Assembly: GCA_023150475.1 (NCBI GenBank)
Contig: JAKLKU010000006.1
Coordinates: 124,001 to 188,000, forward strand
DNA: 64,000 nucleotides
Direction of reading: 5' to 3'
Origin: Planctomycetota bacterium
GTDB taxonomy: Bacteria > Planctomycetota > UBA1135 > GCA-002686595
Shown here: piece after piece, positions 62,576-64,000 of the stretch
Layout of the letters: every line of letters starts with the position of its first letter
Position numbering within the stretch: position 1 is the first letter of the stretch
The notes under the pieces: model-generated
Told to the model about the DNA's origin: nothing
Databases searched by the model: none
Seen by the model: only the letters and a program-made list of their open reading frames with translations
Translations under genes and position numbers: made by a program

Positions 62576-64000
62576 ATGATCCACGCTTCGAGCTTCGTCG
62601 CCTTCCTGGCGCTCGTCCTTCCGCTCCCCACGCTCCAAGCGTCGGCCCAAGACGGCTCGACGGTCGACGCCCGCGCGGTGCTCGAACAGGACCTGCGCTC
62701 CGCGAAGTCCTGGAACGTCGAGGATCTCTGGCTGCGCGCCGAAACCGTGCGCTCGGTCGTGCCCGCGAAGGACCTCGCGCAGGCGGCGGACGGCTTCTTG
62801 CGCGAACCGTCGCTCGACGCGAAGAGCGCGTTGTTCCTCGTCGCGCTGCGCCTCGGCGCGGAGAACCCCGATGCCGAGCGTTTGTCCGAAGCGCTGCTGC
62901 CGTTGCTCGGCGCGCCGGAGAAGGACCTCGCGATCGCCGCGGCGAACCTGCTCTCGGACTCCGAGTTCCGCACGCTCGCGGGCGACGGACGCGCCGACCT
63001 CGTCGCGCGTTTGCAGGCGACCGCCGAAAAGGGCGAGCTCGACCCGGAGCTCAATCTCGCCGCGGCCTATGCGTGGTACCAGATCGGTGGCGGCGACGAT
63101 CGCCGTCAGGCGCGCGCGCGCATGACCGAGTTCCTGACGTCGAACGACGCGAACTTGCGGGCTCTCGGCGCGCTGACGCTCGCGCGCTCGAACGCGGAGA
63201 TCACCGGGGTGCTCTACGACGAGTTGAAGAAGCTCGCCGGTCTGCCCGGCGAACGCGGCCGTCTCGCCGAGGCGTACCTCGAGACCGAGCGCGTGCGCGA
63301 ACAGACCGAACGGCTCCTGCGTCAGCGCGGCACCGGCGACGACGCGTCGAAGCGCGGCAAGGAGACGCCCGAACAAGCGCAGTTCCGGACCGTGATGAGC
63401 ATGATCCAGAGCTGGCACATCGAAGGTGACCACGCGAAGCGCGAGGACCTGCTCTCCGCCGCGCTGAACGGCATGTTGCAGGCGATGGACGAGCACTCGA
63501 CGTACTTCACGGGCAAGGAGTACGCGCGTTTCGAACAGGATCTCGAAGCCGGTTACGGCGGCATCGGCGCGTACGTCGGCGACGACCCCGACGACGGGCT
63601 CTTCACGATCACCCACCCGATCTACTCCGGGCCTGCGTACCGCGCGGGACTGACGAGCGACGACAAGATCGTGCGCGTCGACGATTGGCCGACGCTGCGC
63701 CAGCCGGTCGACGAAGTGATCAAGCGGCTCAAGGGCCGGCCGGGCACCAAGGTCAAGCTCTACATCTGGCGCCGCGGCATGGATCGTTCGTTGATCGACC
63801 GTCCGAGCGAGGACATGGCCGTCGAGATCACGCGCGAGTCGATCACGATTCCCGCGGTGCAGTCGCAGATGCTCCCGGGCGCGATCGGCATGGTCGTGTT
63901 GAACGACTTCAGCCGCGTCGCGACGAGCGAAGTGCGCAAGGCGTTGAACGAGCTCCTCTCGCAGGGCGCGCAGTCGATCGTGCTCGACCTGCGCAACAAC
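62576..64000 (+). CDS. S41 family C-terminal-processing-type protease, 5' part only
   Basis: The frame is open from the ATG at 62576 to the window edge, 475 codons. Residues 1-25 form a signal peptide (SFVAFLALVLPLPTLQASAQ). A helical region (about 30-260) of unknown type comes first. The tail-protease part follows: MDEHSTYFTGKEYARFEQDL, a PDZ domain with GIGAYVGDDPDD and GPAYRAGLTSDDKIVRVD, then PGAIGMVVLNDFSRVATSEV and IVLDLRNN at the edge. The LDLRxNPGG site and the catalytic Ser/Lys lie beyond the window. The long N-terminal helical part is not usual for CtpA. It starts in the divergent region shared with moaC. Confidence 0.88.
   Translation, partial: MIHASSFVAFLALVLPLPTLQASAQDGSTVDARAVLEQDLRSAKSWNVEDLWLRAETVRSVVPAKDLAQAADGFLREPSLDAKSALFLVALRLGAENPDAERLSEALLPLLGAPEKDLAIAAANLLSDSEFRTLAGDGRADLVARLQATAEKGELDPELNLAAAYAWYQIGGGDDRRQARARMTEFLTSNDANLRALGALTLARSNAEITGVLYDELKKLAGLPGERGRLAEAYLETERVREQTERLLRQRGTGDDASKRGKETPEQAQFRTVMSMIQSWHIEGDHAKREDLLSAALNGMLQAMDEHSTYFTGKEYARFEQDLEAGYGGIGAYVGDDPDDGLFTITHPIYSGPAYRAGLTSDDKIVRVDDWPTLRQPVDEVIKRLKGRPGTKVKLYIWRRGMDRSLIDRPSEDMAVEITRESITIPAVQSQMLPGAIGMVVLNDFSRVATSEVRKALNELLSQGAQSIVLDLRNN

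Overview
This 64 kb, very GC-rich window reads as chromosomal DNA of a Gram-negative-type bacterium, most likely a member of the Planctomycetota or a nearby lineage. That placement is inferred from gene content, not from a marker phylogeny. The supporting genes are lpxH, a sigma-54 gene with two sigma-54 activators, many lipoproteins with a clear lipobox, an FHA-like protein, a secretin-like protein and a large exopolysaccharide locus of the exosortase-A (XrtA) associated type. Gene density is high, 4-base start/stop overlaps are common, and GTG starts are frequent. No tRNA, rRNA, CRISPR array, transposase or phage gene was seen.

Layout. 1-399: no gene, but an 8-copy 17-bp tandem repeat. 400-4592 (minus): aroA, galE and an M28 metallopeptidase. 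4638-7132 (plus): purC, purE, mtnA. 7478-10620: a 68-aa conserved small protein, a selenocysteine-containing thioredoxin-fold lipoprotein, and glyA. 10894-15411 (plus): a DUF1573-like lipoprotein, a GT39-like membrane protein and a secreted propeller-like protein. 15915-22706 (minus): tyrS with a lipoprotein, then rpsA, plsC, cmk, lpxH and a DinB-like protein. 22832-27048 (minus): a secreted PD40 propeller protein, then a signalling set (NtrC-type activator with an altered GAFTGA loop, degenerate GGDEF protein, FHA-like membrane protein). 27251-31342 (plus): secretin-like protein, rpoN, efp. 31389-37154: a second GT39-like protein, PEGA lipoprotein, gmhB, a FemAB-type acyltransferase and a pair of GT2 proteins, one lacking its catalytic motifs. 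37368-42990 (plus): an NtrC-type activator with a degenerate receiver, followed by a 1361-aa TPR protein. 42994-61570 (minus): a nearly gap-free run of accB, accC, a lipoprotein, UDP-xylose synthase, glmS, a UDP-sugar epimerase, rmlA-mini-ORF-rmlD-rmlB, then wza, wzz, an O-antigen-ligase-type protein, asnB, two GT4 enzymes and a polysaccharide deacetylase. 61790-64000: moaC and, divergent to it, the 5' part of an S41 protease.

How it works together. The 33.9-61.6 kb block would make precursors (GlcN-6-P, dTDP-sugars, UDP-xylose, epimerised UDP-sugars), assemble lipid-linked glycans, modify them (asnB-type amidotransferase, FemAB, deacetylase), then polymerise and export them (Wzy/ligase, Wzz, Wza). 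The adjacent sigma-54 activator and TPR protein resemble the PrsR/PrsT arrangement of XrtA loci, but no exosortase gene lies in the window.

The strongest unusual signal is at 7734-9161. An in-frame TGA replaces the first cysteine of a thioredoxin WCGPC motif and is followed at the right distance by a perfect stem with a GGUC loop, as expected for a bacterial SECIS element. Other notable points are an EF-P with Asn at the tip of the loop that normally carries the modified Lys or Arg, a GAFTDA activator, a catalytically dead-looking GT2 next to an intact one, a G-quadruplex-prone repeat upstream of glyA, and a 20-codon STN-repeat mini-ORF linking rmlA to rmlD.
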